Below are positions 1 through 9,124 of a stretch of DNA of 64,000 nucleotides, one piece after another (position 1 is the first letter of the stretch; the number at the start of each line of letters is the position of its first letter). The notes beneath the pieces are model-generated. The model searched no databases, was not told where the DNA came from, and saw nothing but the letters and a program-made list of their open reading frames with translations. Made by a program: the position numbers and the translations under genes. The stretch is from Kordia algicida OT-1 (GTDB lineage Bacteria > Bacteroidota > Bacteroidia > Flavobacteriales > Flavobacteriaceae): positions 2,989,397 through 3,053,396 of the forward strand of contig NZ_DS544873.1 of the NCBI RefSeq assembly GCF_000154725.1, given 5' to 3'.

Positions 1-519
1 ACCGTCATAGAACGTAGCGTACTTGCGGTTGAAACTTCTCCAACGAATGAAGATATTTTGGAAATGAATTTTGCCTTAAACGAAGTCACGGTTGCCCGAA
101 AAGATACCACTTCCATGATTACGGTAAAAACGCATTTAAATGATGAATACTTAAACTCGTATTGGGCAGATGGATTAATTGTGGCAACACCAACAGGTTC
201 TACAGGATATTCGTTGAGTTGTGGCGGACCTGTCATTACACCTAATAATAATAATTTTGTATTAACACCTATAGCGCCACACAATCTGAATGCGCGTCCA
301 TTAGTAATTCCCGATCATACAACCATACAATTAGAAGTTTCTGGACGTGAAGACAAACACCTTATTTCTTTAGATTCACGAATTGCTACGGTAGATATTA
401 ATAGCATCATTACCATAAAAAAAGCACCATTTACCGTAAAGTTAGTAGAGCTTGAAGGGCAAAGTTTCTTAAACACACTTCGAAAAAAGCTTCTTTGGGG
501 CGAAGATAAACGAAATTAA
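1..519 (+). CDS. nadK: NAD kinase, C-terminal part (5' end outside window)
   Basis: The reading frame is open from base 1, so the gene starts upstream of the window; about 172 residues are visible. NAD kinase phosphorylates NAD to NADP in the cytoplasm. The visible part has the family's strand-rich C-terminal domain, including ATPTGSTGYSLSCGGP (about residues 61-76 of the fragment), the conserved GSTGYS substrate loop, and a following PxxPHxLxxRPLVIPD block (IAPHNLNARPLVIPD). The end at a TAA matches the usual C-terminus. An internal TTG or ATG near base 58-64 is not a real start because homology continues upstream. In flavobacteria this gene commonly lies upstream of DUF6089-uppS-bamA, as here. 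Confidence 0.93.
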   Translation, partial: TVIERSVLAVETSPTNEDILEMNFALNEVTVARKDTTSMITVKTHLNDEYLNSYWADGLIVATPTGSTGYSLSCGGPVITPNNNNFVLTPIAPHNLNARPLVIPDHTTIQLEVSGREDKHLISLDSRIATVDINSIITIKKAPFTVKLVELEGQSFLNTLRKKLLWGEDKRN

Positions 520-572
520 AAGCAATAAAATCGCGCAAATTATGTTTAAAAGCCATAGGCTTAGTTTATGAA

Positions 573-603
573 TTGCCTATAACAAAAGAGAATACTATAT
601 TTG
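573..603 (+). promoter_or_regulatory. Bacteroidota-type promoter of the DUF6089-uppS-bamA unit
   Basis: TTG at 573-575 and a -7 box TATATTTG at 596-603 are separated by 20 bases, matching the TTG-N19-21-TAnnTTTG pattern of Bacteroidota sigma factor. Transcription would begin near 608-611, which places the ATG at 621 just inside the message and rules out the upstream in-frame TTG at 573 as a start. Confidence 0.7.
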
Positions 604-620
604 CAAACTTTTTAACACCT

Positions 621-1307
621 ATGAGAAGACTCGTTATACTATTGGTTGCTTTTACTTTAGCCCAAACGCTGAACGCACAACTCCATGAAATTGGAGCATA
701 TGTTGGGTACAGTAATTTTATTGGTGACGTAGGATCAACACAATATATCAATCCAAATCATTTGGCATACGGAGCCATCTATAAGTGGAACCGAAGCGAA
801 CGCCATTCGTTTAGAGCTTCTATTACCAGAACATTACTAGAAGGAAAAGACATCAAATCAGATGATCCAGCAAGACAATTGCGCGGATTAGAATTTACAA
901 ATACCATTACAGAATTAACGGTTGGTATCGAATTTACTTTTTGGGAATTCAACCTACATGAAATAGATCCGCAAGGAACACCCTATTTATTTACAGGAAT
1001 TTCCTATTTTAATTACGACACCTTATTTTTGGAAAATGGTCGTATTGTCCCGTATGGAGACGACAATACATTTGCCATTCCAATGGTGCTTGGTTACAAA
1101 ACCACTATTTCAAACAATTTTATCTTAGGTTTGGAGCTTGGTGCTCGATATACCTTTACAGACGATATTGACGGAAGCAACCCAGTAAATGACAAAGCAG
1201 ATTTCGACGCTTTAAAGTTCGGAAATATAAATAGTAATGATTGGTATATGTTTATGGGAATTACTTTAACCTATACCTTTGGAAAAAAACCCTGTTTCTG
1301 TTACTAG
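621..1307 (+). CDS. DUF6089 family outer-membrane-like protein
   Basis: This 228-residue exported protein begins with a signal peptide (MRRLVILLVAFTLAQTLNAQ, cleavage after about residue 20). The rest is rich in alternating aromatic and polar residues (YVGYSNFIGDVG near the N-terminus, FMGITLTYTFG near the end), which suggests a small beta-barrel. The very C-terminal CFCY is typical of the DUF6089 group that precedes uppS and bamA in flavobacteria. The biochemical role is unknown; the context points to the outer membrane. ATG 621 is chosen because it directly precedes the signal peptide and lies just after the promoter at 573-603. The gap to uppS is 20 bases. Confidence 0.8.
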   Translation: MRRLVILLVAFTLAQTLNAQLHEIGAYVGYSNFIGDVGSTQYINPNHLAYGAIYKWNRSERHSFRASITRTLLEGKDIKSDDPARQLRGLEFTNTITELTVGIEFTFWEFNLHEIDPQGTPYLFTGISYFNYDTLFLENGRIVPYGDDNTFAIPMVLGYKTTISNNFILGLELGARYTFTDDIDGSNPVNDKADFDALKFGNINSNDWYMFMGITLTYTFGKKPCFCY

Positions 1308-1327
1308 CGTAGCAAGCAAAAATACGA

Positions 1328-2068
1328 ATGAGTTTAGAGGAAAAAATACAGAAAGACTTTTTGCCGCAGCATTTAGCCATTATTATGGACGGAAATGGAC
1401 GTTGGGCAAAACAAAAAGGGAAACTTCGTGTATTTGGTCATGAAAATGGAAGTAAAGCTGTAAAGCAAACGGTGGAAGCCTGTGCCAGACTTGGCATTAA
1501 GAATTTAACACTCTATGCATTTTCAACAGAAAACTGGAATCGTCCAAAACTAGAAGTAGAAGCTTTAATGCGACTTTTAGTTTCTTCCCTAAAAAAAGAA
1601 CAAAAATTACTTCTTAAAAATAATATTAAACTTCAAGCTATTGGTAGTTTAGAAACACTTCCTAAAAAGGCAAAAAAGGAGTTGTTTGAAGTCATAGAAA
1701 AGACTAAAGACAACACACACATGACATTAACACTTGCGCTCAGCTATGGTTCGAGAGAAGAAATTAAAAATGCTGTTAAAGAAATATGTCATAAAGTTAA
1801 AAATAATATAATTTCTTTGGAAACTATTGATGAATCCATTATTAATCAGCATCTTTACACGCAAAATTTACCAGATGTAGATTTACTTATACGCACCAGT
1901 GGTGAACACCGTATAAGTAATTTTTTGTTATGGCAAATAGCATACGCTGAACTATATTTTACCAATGTATTATGGCCAGATTTCAGCAAGGAACATTTAT
2001 ACGAAGCGTTGATTAATTATCAAAATAGAGAACGAAGATTTGGAAAAACAAGCGAACAAATTAATTAG
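1328..2068 (+). CDS. uppS: Isoprenyl (undecaprenyl) diphosphate synthase
   Basis: This cis-prenyltransferase condenses isopentenyl diphosphate units onto farnesyl diphosphate to make the C55 lipid carrier for peptidoglycan and O-antigen. Its 246 residues match the family length. Visible motifs are LAIIMDGNGRWAK (residues 17-29, catalytic Asp and phosphate-binding GNGRW), the HENGSKAV region, LYAFSTENWNRP (about 62-73), and the C-terminal DLLIRTSGEHRISNFLLWQ block that binds the second substrate. It lies between DUF6089 and bamA, the standard flavobacterial order. The next gene starts 7 bases after its stop, so the two are almost certainly co-transcribed. Confidence 0.96.
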   Translation: MSLEEKIQKDFLPQHLAIIMDGNGRWAKQKGKLRVFGHENGSKAVKQTVEACARLGIKNLTLYAFSTENWNRPKLEVEALMRLLVSSLKKEQKLLLKNNIKLQAIGSLETLPKKAKKELFEVIEKTKDNTHMTLTLALSYGSREEIKNAVKEICHKVKNNIISLETIDESIINQHLYTQNLPDVDLLIRTSGEHRISNFLLWQIAYAELYFTNVLWPDFSKEHLYEALINYQNRERRFGKTSEQIN

Positions 2069-2075
2069 AATTTTA

Positions 2076-4697
2076 ATGCAACAAAAGTACCTAAAATCAT
2101 TATTAGTAGTAGTATTACTATTTTGCAGTATAGCCACACATGCACAAGAAACAACTTTTGATAAAGGAAAGAAATATACCATTGGCGGCATTAAAGTTAC
2201 TGGATTAAAAAGTTATAATGAGCAAACCGTTATTACCTACACACAATTACGTGAAGGACAAGAAATATTAGTTCCTGGCGAAGAAATCAGTGCCGTAATC
2301 AAAAAACTTTGGGGATTAGAACTTTTTAGTGACATCAACTTCTACATAGAACGTATTGAAGGCGACAAAGTATTTTTAGAATTAAACATTCAAGAATTAC
2401 CTACACTATCCGATATTGAAGTTCGTGGTTTAAAAGAAAACAAAGCAGCTACTGTAATCAAAGAAACCGAACTTAAAAAAGGAAAAAAAATTACAGAAAG
2501 TTTCTTAGCGAACACAAAAAACTACATCCAAAATAAGTACAAAAAACAAGGATACTACCGTACAAAAGTAGACATCACTACTGCGCCAGACACTACAGAC
2601 AACGCTACCAACAACATGAAAGTGACTGTAAATGTAGATCGCGGTAAAAAGATTAAAATCAAAAATATTCGCTTCTCAGGAAATACGCAATTCAAAGACA
2701 AAAAACTGCGTAGAGCCATGAAAAATACGAAAGAAAAATTTGCACTTCGCATCTTCAAATCTTCAAAATTCATTCCTGAAGACTACAAAGAAGATTTAAA
2801 TTCCGTCATAGAAAAATACAAAGAAAATGGTTTCCGTGATGCACGTATCATTAAAGATTCAATCAGCTGGAACGAAGACAACACCTTAAATATCGACATT
2901 GCTCTTGAAGAAGGAACAAAATATTACTTTGGAGATATCACCTTCTTAGGAAACTCAGTATACACCGACAGAGAATTAAACCGTTTATTAGGAATCAATA
3001 AAGGAGATACATATAATGGTGTCTTACTTGAAAAACGTGTTGCTGACGAAACTGATCCTGATGCAGACGATTTAACAAACCTATACCAAAACAACGGTTA
3101 TTTATTCTCAAACATCAATCCTGTTGAGGTTTCTGCGAAAAACGATACGATTGACTTTGAAATACGCATCATTGAAGGAAAACCAGCATATTTCAACAAC
3201 ATATCTGTAGTTGGAAACGACAAAACAAACGATCACGTAATCTATCGTGAAATCAGAACAAAACCAGGAGAATTATACAGTAAAGATAAAATCATTCGTA
3301 CCATTCGTGAATTGGGGCAATTAGGATTCTTTGATGCAGAGCAAATCAAGCCAGAAATCAAAAACCCAGATCCAAACAGTGGTACAGTTGATGTAGAATA
3401 CAGCTTAGCCGAACGTGGAGGAAGCCAAATTGAGCTACAAGGTGGTTACGGTGGTGGAGGTTTCATCGGAACTTTAGGATTATCGTTCAACAACTTCTCT
3501 ATCAAAAACCTATTTAATGGTGATGCATACAAGCCACTTCCTACGGGAGACGGACAAAAACTAGCATTGCGTGCACAAGCAAGTAGATTTTTCCAAACCT
3601 TTAGTTTCTCGTTTACAGAACCATGGTTAGGAGGAAAAAAACCAGTACAGTTTACAACTTCATTATCACATACGGTACAGTTTTTATTCAATCCACAAAC
3701 AAACAATGCTGACAAAGACAGACGTTTCTTAATCACAGGATTATCTGTAGGATTGGCAAAACGTTTAGCAGAACCAGATGATTACTTCGTATTATCGCAA
3801 GCATTAAGTTTTCAGCATTATAACTTAAAAAATTACAACACAGGATTATTTACCTTTGGAGACGGATTCTCAAACAACTTCTCATACACAGTAGCGTTAA
3901 GTAGAAATTCTTCTGGACCAAATCCAATATATCCAATGAAAGGTTCTGAATTCTCTGTAAGTGCAAAACTTTCATTACCTTATTCGCTGTTTAATGACGT
4001 AGACTATGGAAATTTAGAAAATGAAGAAGAATATCAATTAAGAGATGCCAATGGGAATTTCTTAAATGCAAATGCAAACCAACCAGGAGAACCTGCAAAC
4101 TTAGGTCCAACATTAGAACCAGGAGAAGTTTCAATTGTTGATCGTGGAAAAGTAGATCAAGAAAAATTTAAATGGTTAGAATTTTATAAAATTAAATTCA
4201 AAGGAGCTTGGTACCAAAATATTGTTGATAAATTAGTCTTAAAAACAGAAGCAAATTTTGGTTTCTTAGGCGCGTATAACAACGATAGAGGGATTATTCC
4301 TTTCGAAAGATTTTTCGTTGGTGGAGACGGATTAGGTAACTTTAGTTTAGATGGTAGAGAGGCAATTGCATTGCGTGGATATCCAAATCAATCACTTTCT
4401 GATTTAGATGGAGGTACTATTTACAATAAATTTTCGTTAGAGTTACGTTATCCGATTACATTGAAACAAACAGCGTCCATTTATGCGTTGACATTTTTAG
4501 AAGCTGGTGGCTCATTTAATTCGTTTAAAGAATATAGTCCATTTGAGTTAAATCGCTCTGTTGGAGCAGGATTACGTATATTTATGCCTGCCTTTGGATT
4601 ATTAGGTATTGATTTTGGTTACGGATTTGATCCAATACCAGGAACAACACAGCCAAACGGATGGGAAACACATTTCATTATCGGACAACAATTTTAA
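2076..4697 (+). CDS. bamA: Outer-membrane protein assembly factor BamA
   Basis: BamA is the Omp85 insertase that folds beta-barrel proteins into the outer membrane. The protein has 873 residues from ATG 2076. A signal peptide (MQQKYLKSLLVVVLLFCSIATHAQ) is followed by a series of POTRA domains to about residue 440 (repeating YTIGGIKVTG, IKNIRFSGNTQF, YYFGDITFLGN and YFNNISVVGN strands). A C-terminal 16-strand barrel ends in a hydrophobic-aromatic pattern (FIIGQQF). The barrel contains the FFVGGDGLGNFSLDGREAIALRGY segment, equivalent to the family's VRGY/F loop motif. An upstream in-frame ATG at 2040 lies inside uppS and would spoil the signal peptide. Two OmpH/Skp chaperones follow and belong to the same pathway. 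Confidence 0.96.
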   Translation: MQQKYLKSLLVVVLLFCSIATHAQETTFDKGKKYTIGGIKVTGLKSYNEQTVITYTQLREGQEILVPGEEISAVIKKLWGLELFSDINFYIERIEGDKVFLELNIQELPTLSDIEVRGLKENKAATVIKETELKKGKKITESFLANTKNYIQNKYKKQGYYRTKVDITTAPDTTDNATNNMKVTVNVDRGKKIKIKNIRFSGNTQFKDKKLRRAMKNTKEKFALRIFKSSKFIPEDYKEDLNSVIEKYKENGFRDARIIKDSISWNEDNTLNIDIALEEGTKYYFGDITFLGNSVYTDRELNRLLGINKGDTYNGVLLEKRVADETDPDADDLTNLYQNNGYLFSNINPVEVSAKNDTIDFEIRIIEGKPAYFNNISVVGNDKTNDHVIYREIRTKPGELYSKDKIIRTIRELGQLGFFDAEQIKPEIKNPDPNSGTVDVEYSLAERGGSQIELQGGYGGGGFIGTLGLSFNNFSIKNLFNGDAYKPLPTGDGQKLALRAQASRFFQTFSFSFTEPWLGGKKPVQFTTSLSHTVQFLFNPQTNNADKDRRFLITGLSVGLAKRLAEPDDYFVLSQALSFQHYNLKNYNTGLFTFGDGFSNNFSYTVALSRNSSGPNPIYPMKGSEFSVSAKLSLPYSLFNDVDYGNLENEEEYQLRDANGNFLNANANQPGEPANLGPTLEPGEVSIVDRGKVDQEKFKWLEFYKIKFKGAWYQNIVDKLVLKTEANFGFLGAYNNDRGIIPFERFFVGGDGLGNFSLDGREAIALRGYPNQSLSDLDGGTIYNKFSLELRYPITLKQTASIYALTFLEAGGSFNSFKEYSPFELNRSVGAGLRIFMPAFGLLGIDFGYGFDPIPGTTQPNGWETHFIIGQQF

Positions 4698-4744
4698 GTA
4701 ATATTAATTTTGGCACGATATTTTCTATTAACAAACCGACAGAC

Positions 4745-5680
4745 ATGAAAACTAAAGTTCTTTTTTTACTAACAATACTTCTTACACTATCTACCGTGAA
4801 CGCACAACGTGTAAATGGTGCAAGAGTTGGCTATATCGATATGGAATACATTCTAGAAAATGTAGACGCATATCAGGAAGCTAATACACAATTAGAAACA
4901 AAAGCGCAACGCTGGAAAAACGAAATTCAAAAGAAGCAAAACGCTATAGATCAAATGAAAAAAAATCTAAGTGCGGAGCGAGTTTTACTTACGAAAGAAT
5001 TAGTGGATGAGCGTGAAGAAGAAATTGAAATCTTAGAACAAGAATTGCAAAAGTATCAACAAGATCGTTTTGGTCCTTTTGGAAGCCTGATGGTACAACG
5101 TCAGAATATGGTAAAACCTATTCAAGATCAAGTACTAGAAATTGTTCAAGATATTGCAAAAAAGAAACGTTATGATTTTGTTTTTGACAAATCAGCTGAT
5201 GTCGTAATGCTGTATTCAGCAAAGAAATTTGATATAAGCGATCAAGTATTACGAGTAATTAACAGAGACAAAAAACGTAAAGGCAGACAAGATAAAATTA
5301 GAGCAAAAAGCGAAAAAGCAAAGTTTGAAGACGAAGAAAAAGAAGCAAACCCTGAAATAGAAGCAAAGAAAAAAGCAAGAGAAGAAGCTATTGCGGAAAA
5401 AGAGGAAGAAGCTGCTAACAAAAAAGCAGCACGTCAAAAACTATTAGACGAACGCAAACAAAAACGTCTAGAAGAACGTGAAGCAAAGAAAAAAGCTTAC
5501 GAAGAAAAACGTAAAAAGCTAATTGAAGCTCGTGCTGCCAAAAAGAAAGCTGCCGAAGAAAAACGCAAAAAACGAGAAGAAGAAAAGCGTAAAAAAGCAG
5601 AAGAACGTAAAAAGAAGCAGGAAGAAAAGAACGAAGAAAAGAACGAAGAAAACGGCGAAGGTGCCGGAAGCGGAAAGTAA
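4745..5680 (+). CDS. OmpH/Skp family periplasmic chaperone with long charged tail
   Basis: This exported Skp-like protein should hold unfolded outer-membrane proteins on their way to BamA. From ATG 4745 it has 311 residues: a signal peptide (MKTKVLFLLTILLTLSTVNAQ), a family start GYIDMEYILENV, a long coiled-coil of charged heptads, and the closing KRYDFVFDKSADVVMLYS core. Unlike ordinary Skp (about 160-170 residues) it carries a further 120 or so residues made almost only of Lys, Glu, Arg and Ala. That tail is probably a long extended helix of unknown role. It lies 47 bases after bamA and is followed by a normal-length OmpH. Confidence 0.9.
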   Translation: MKTKVLFLLTILLTLSTVNAQRVNGARVGYIDMEYILENVDAYQEANTQLETKAQRWKNEIQKKQNAIDQMKKNLSAERVLLTKELVDEREEEIEILEQELQKYQQDRFGPFGSLMVQRQNMVKPIQDQVLEIVQDIAKKKRYDFVFDKSADVVMLYSAKKFDISDQVLRVINRDKKRKGRQDKIRAKSEKAKFEDEEKEANPEIEAKKKAREEAIAEKEEEAANKKAARQKLLDERKQKRLEEREAKKKAYEEKRKKLIEARAAKKKAAEEKRKKREEEKRKKAEERKKKQEEKNEEKNEENGEGAGSGK

Positions 5681-5724
5681 CAACAATTAATATAAATAAC
5701 ACTTAAAGTAAATAATTGAAAATC

Positions 5725-6237
5725 ATGAAACAAATGAAAAAGCTGATTGCAATTGCAGTACTATTTTTTGGAGTAGTAAGTTTTACAAATGCACAAACTA
5801 AAGTTGCACACATCAACACGCAAGAACTGATTAGCGCGATGCCGGAAATGAAATCTGCGAAAGCTGAATTTGATAAATTACAACAATCTCTTGGAGCTGA
5901 TATTCAAGCTTCAGTTACTGAATACAGAAACAAATTAACGCAGTATACAAACGAAGCGCCAGGAAAAACAGATGCTGAAAATGATGCTAGAAAAAAAGAA
6001 TTAGCTGAATTAGAAACTCGTATCCAAGAAGCGCAAGCTGCAGCACAAAAAACTGCTGAGCAAAAGTATATTGATTTAACAAAGCCTATTCAAGAAAAAG
6101 CATTAGCAGCGATTCAAAAAGTAGCTAGAGCACAAGGATTTGCTTATGTTCTTGATGAAACTCCAGGTTCAGGTTTATTACTTGCAGATGGAACAAACTT
6201 AATGTCTGCTGTAAAAGCTGAATTAGGTATCAAGTAA
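5725..6237 (+). CDS. OmpH/Skp family periplasmic chaperone
   Basis: This standard-length Skp-like chaperone (170 residues) has a signal peptide ending in FTNAQ, then KVAHINTQELISAMPEMKSA, a coiled-coil centre and a C-terminal QGFAYVLDETPGSGLLLADG core. It is thought to escort outer-membrane proteins to the BamA machine encoded two genes upstream. The start at ATG 5725 is preferred over the TTG at 5716; ATG 5734 is also possible and leaves the signal peptide intact. A strong terminator 26 bases downstream closes the envelope operon. Confidence 0.93.
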   Translation: MKQMKKLIAIAVLFFGVVSFTNAQTKVAHINTQELISAMPEMKSAKAEFDKLQQSLGADIQASVTEYRNKLTQYTNEAPGKTDAENDARKKELAELETRIQEAQAAAQKTAEQKYIDLTKPIQEKALAAIQKVARAQGFAYVLDETPGSGLLLADGTNLMSAVKAELGIK

Positions 6238-6262
6238 AACATCAAACTCTTACAAAACATTC

Positions 6263-6290
6263 AAAAACCGCCCAATTGGGCGGTTTTTTA
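6263..6290 (+). terminator. Intrinsic terminator of the bamA-ompH operon
   Basis: A perfect 13-bp inverted repeat runs from 6263 to 6288 (AAAAACCGCCCAA / TTGGGCGGTTTTT), with a T-run on the plus strand. Because it is flanked by A and T runs it would also work on the minus strand. Confidence 0.92.
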
Positions 6291-6450
6291 TTTTTATGAA
6301 AACTTTAGCATTTATAAAAGTGAAAAATCAGCAATTCAGAATTATATTTTAAAAGTTAAAATGTATTTTGCGAAAAAAAGTAAGAAAAAACACTTTATTG
6401 GTATTCTTTTTGTAGCATTCTTTGCATAACATTAACAATCTAAAATTATT

Positions 6451-8790
6451 ATGAAAAATTATTATGTATTTCTACTCGTTGCCGTCATATCCTCAACATT
6501 TAGTGTTTACGGGCAACAAGAGAAAACAATTGAAAATGAGTATGCTGCATACTTTACACTTCCAAGAGAAGGCTTGTATCTACACTTAAACAAAACAAGC
6601 TATTTTGCTGGAGAAGAAATTTGGTTCAAAGGATATGCATATGACCAAAAAAACCAATTAATTTCCAAAGCAACGACAAATATCAATGTTGGTATTTATG
6701 ATGCCGAAGGAAATCAAATCAAAAAAGCACTTTTCAAAGCAAAAGATGGTTACGCCAAAGGAAACTTTGCTGTCGATTCTACCTTTACCGCAGGTACGTA
6801 TTACATCAAAGCTGGCACAAATTGGATGAAAAACTTTAAAGAAGACAATGCGTTCATCCAAAAAATTGAAATCATTACGCAAGAAAAATCAAATCAAAAA
6901 GACGATACCAATAAAGAACACTTCGACTTTCAATTTTTACCAGAAGGTGGATATATGGTAACCGATGCCATATGTAACGTAGGTTTTAAAATTTTGAATA
7001 AAGAAGGAAAAGGCGTAAAAGTTTCTGGAATTGTCTATGACCAAAACAACGAAGAAGCTGCTGCTTTTGAAAGCAACGGACTCGGAATGGGGAAATTTCA
7101 ATTCCATCCTAAAAGAGGAAAAACATATACCGCTAAAATTAAAATTGATAACGAAACGGAAATTACAAAAGCACTGCCAACACCAAAAGCAGAAGGTATT
7201 ACCTTAATGTTACAAAATTATGCGAAAGATAAAATTGTAATCGATTTTAGTACAAATCAAGAAACATTAGACAGAAATCAAAACAAAAAATACAAAGTAC
7301 TCATTCATCAAAATGGAAAGCTAAAAATGGCGGCTTTTCAATTCAATGGAACTGAAAAAGCAGTAAGTCTTCAAAAAAGTCAGCTTTTCAAAGGTATCAA
7401 TACCATTACCGTATTTGATGAAAATAAAAATCCGTTATTAGAACGCTTATTCTTCAATGAATACGGCGTTAAAAAAGCAAACATCAACGTTACTAAAATC
7501 AACACAGAACAAGACTCAATTCTGTTCGCTATCAACGAATTGAATCTAAACAAAAATGCAAACATTAGCATTTCTGTATTGCCTGAAACGACAAAAAGTT
7601 ACAATCCACAACACAACATTCTCTCAAACTTCTATTTAAAACCACACGTAAAAGGTTATGTTGAAAACGCTCCGTACTACTTCTACAATATGGATAATAG
7701 AAAAAGATATGAGCTTGACATCTTATTACTCACTCAAGGTTGGAGTCGTTACGATTGGAAAGATATTTTTGGTGAAAAGCCAAATGGACTCAATCGTTTT
7801 GAGAACGGAATGACCGTTTCCGGGCGTGTGAACAGACCAAAATCGGGAGTTGATCGTGTGTTCTTACATGCCACAAAAAATCATCCAGCAGGTTTTGTTG
7901 ATCTCAATGAAAAACAAGAATTTACCATCGACAATTTCTTTTTGGAAGAAGGCGAAGAAATTCGTTTCTCATATATGAATAACAAAGGTTTATTCAAAAA
8001 ACCTGGCATGTACGTTCGATTCAAAGTCACTAATGCAAAAGATCGTATATCTACAACAATCATTGATGATATGCCAGACTCCAAAGCAAGAACTGCTGAT
8101 TTTACAGTGCCAGACAATTTCTTCTATGAAGATTCTGAACAATTAGATGCCGTTGTTGTAGTGAAAAACACAAAAGAAGTCTACAAAGATCCAATCTTAG
8201 TAAATGCCAAAGTAACTGATTTTGGAGAACAAGAATACAATCGTTTCATCAACATTACCGATTTCATTCAGTACAATGGATATCAAGTTTCAGAACAACT
8301 AGGAAAAGTAGTCATCAGCACAAGAAGACAACCAATTGCAACGCCAGTCATCTATTTTGACAATGCGCGTATCTCAGATTTCAGCATTCTGTACAATCTC
8401 TCCACCTTCAATATTGAACGTGTGGTCATTGACAAATCGGGTGTTGGTGAAGGTGTCAATGCTGGTTTTGGTGGTGTCATCAAAATATACACTCGTAAAA
8501 CACCTTTATACAAAAGAGGTGATGGAAGCGAATTGTACACAGGCACAAAAGCATCTTTTGCATTTACAGCGCCAAAAAAATACTATTCGCCAAACTACAC
8601 TTCATATCAAAACACGGTATTTAGAAAATATGGAGCTATTTCATGGATTCCAGAGTTGACTTTAGACAAAGCTGCTCCAGCCAACTTTAAAATATTTGAT
8701 ACCAAAACAAAAAGCATTACACTATTCATTGAAGGAATATCAGAAAATGGTGATTTAATCTCCGAGAAAAAAACAATTCAAGTACGCTAA
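6451..8790 (+). CDS. Exported macroglobulin-like / TonB-plug-like protein, paralogue 1
   Basis: This 779-residue secreted protein has a signal peptide (residues 1-21, ending VYGQ). An MG2-like beta-sandwich follows, opening with LHLNKTSYFAGEEIWFKGY (about 44-62) as in bacterial alpha-2-macroglobulin relatives. A second sandwich begins near LPEGGYMVTDA. A C-terminal segment around residues 640-690 resembles a TonB receptor plug (FNIERVVIDKSGVGEG, then GGVIKIYTR). No beta-barrel follows the plug-like part, so it is not a full receptor. It is the first of three tandem paralogues and lacks the Pro/Lys-rich insertion present in the other two. The function is unknown; surface or periplasmic binding is a guess. 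Confidence 0.75.
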   Translation: MKNYYVFLLVAVISSTFSVYGQQEKTIENEYAAYFTLPREGLYLHLNKTSYFAGEEIWFKGYAYDQKNQLISKATTNINVGIYDAEGNQIKKALFKAKDGYAKGNFAVDSTFTAGTYYIKAGTNWMKNFKEDNAFIQKIEIITQEKSNQKDDTNKEHFDFQFLPEGGYMVTDAICNVGFKILNKEGKGVKVSGIVYDQNNEEAAAFESNGLGMGKFQFHPKRGKTYTAKIKIDNETEITKALPTPKAEGITLMLQNYAKDKIVIDFSTNQETLDRNQNKKYKVLIHQNGKLKMAAFQFNGTEKAVSLQKSQLFKGINTITVFDENKNPLLERLFFNEYGVKKANINVTKINTEQDSILFAINELNLNKNANISISVLPETTKSYNPQHNILSNFYLKPHVKGYVENAPYYFYNMDNRKRYELDILLLTQGWSRYDWKDIFGEKPNGLNRFENGMTVSGRVNRPKSGVDRVFLHATKNHPAGFVDLNEKQEFTIDNFFLEEGEEIRFSYMNNKGLFKKPGMYVRFKVTNAKDRISTTIIDDMPDSKARTADFTVPDNFFYEDSEQLDAVVVVKNTKEVYKDPILVNAKVTDFGEQEYNRFINITDFIQYNGYQVSEQLGKVVISTRRQPIATPVIYFDNARISDFSILYNLSTFNIERVVIDKSGVGEGVNAGFGGVIKIYTRKTPLYKRGDGSELYTGTKASFAFTAPKKYYSPNYTSYQNTVFRKYGAISWIPELTLDKAAPANFKIFDTKTKSITLFIEGISENGDLISEKKTIQVR

Positions 8791-8811
8791 ACAAAAAGCA
8801 TTATCCTTTAA

Positions 8812-8855
8812 AAATGAGCTATTTACAATTCTTAGTAAATAGCTCATTTGTAATT
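8812..8855 (+). terminator. Terminator after paralogue 1
   Basis: A perfect 15-bp stem (AAATGAGCTATTTAC at 8812-8826 and its complement at 8835-8849) encloses an 8-base loop and is followed by a short T-rich stretch. It should separate paralogue 1 from paralogue 2. Confidence 0.8.
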
Positions 8856-8960
8856 TTATACAAAATTTAAAAAAAATTAAGTACCTTAGTACCACTAAGA
8901 ATTGCAAAGTATCATTTTATTTTTCATAAAATTATAAGTTGTATTGGCAAAGAATCCCCA

Positions 8961-9026
8961 TTCTTTATAAAATTTCTAAAAGACGGAAGTCTAATTTCTG
9001 CAAAAGAAAACCGTCACTTGAAATGA
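8961..9026 (+). pseudogene. Possible remnant of a fourth paralogue's C-terminus
   Basis: In the frame starting at 8961 the intergenic DNA translates to FFIKFLKDGSLISAKENR... and stops at TGA 9024. This resembles the C-terminal FIEGISKDGSLISEKRT found in paralogues 2 and 3 (KDGSLIS is shared exactly). It lies just upstream of paralogue 2 and has no start codon. It may be a fragment left from duplication or deletion within the array. The match is short, so chance similarity is possible. Confidence 0.35.
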
Positions 9027-9079
9027 ATATTCCCTTAAAATTCATTTCTAAAAATTCATCAGAATACACATCTGATGAA
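9021..9079 (+). other. Two short hairpins before paralogue 2
   Basis: AAATGAAT (9021-9028) pairs with ATTCATTT (9040-9047), and TTCATCAGA (9055-9063) pairs with TCTGATGAA (9071-9079). Neither is followed by a T-run, so they do not look like terminators. They lie in the likely 5' leader of the gene at 9125; their role is unknown. Confidence 0.4.
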
Positions 9080-9124
9080 CATCATATATTTTAGAAAAAT
9101 TAAACCGATAAACCACCTAAACCT

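Noticed and set aside
573-620. Longer N-terminus of the DUF6089 gene from TTG 573
   Set aside because: The TTG is the upstream element of the promoter itself and the signal peptide starts at ATG 621.
5249-5733. Minus-strand ORFs rich in Phe, Ser and Leu
   Set aside because: They are mirror images of the Lys/Glu/Arg-rich tail of the OmpH-like gene and have no independent support.
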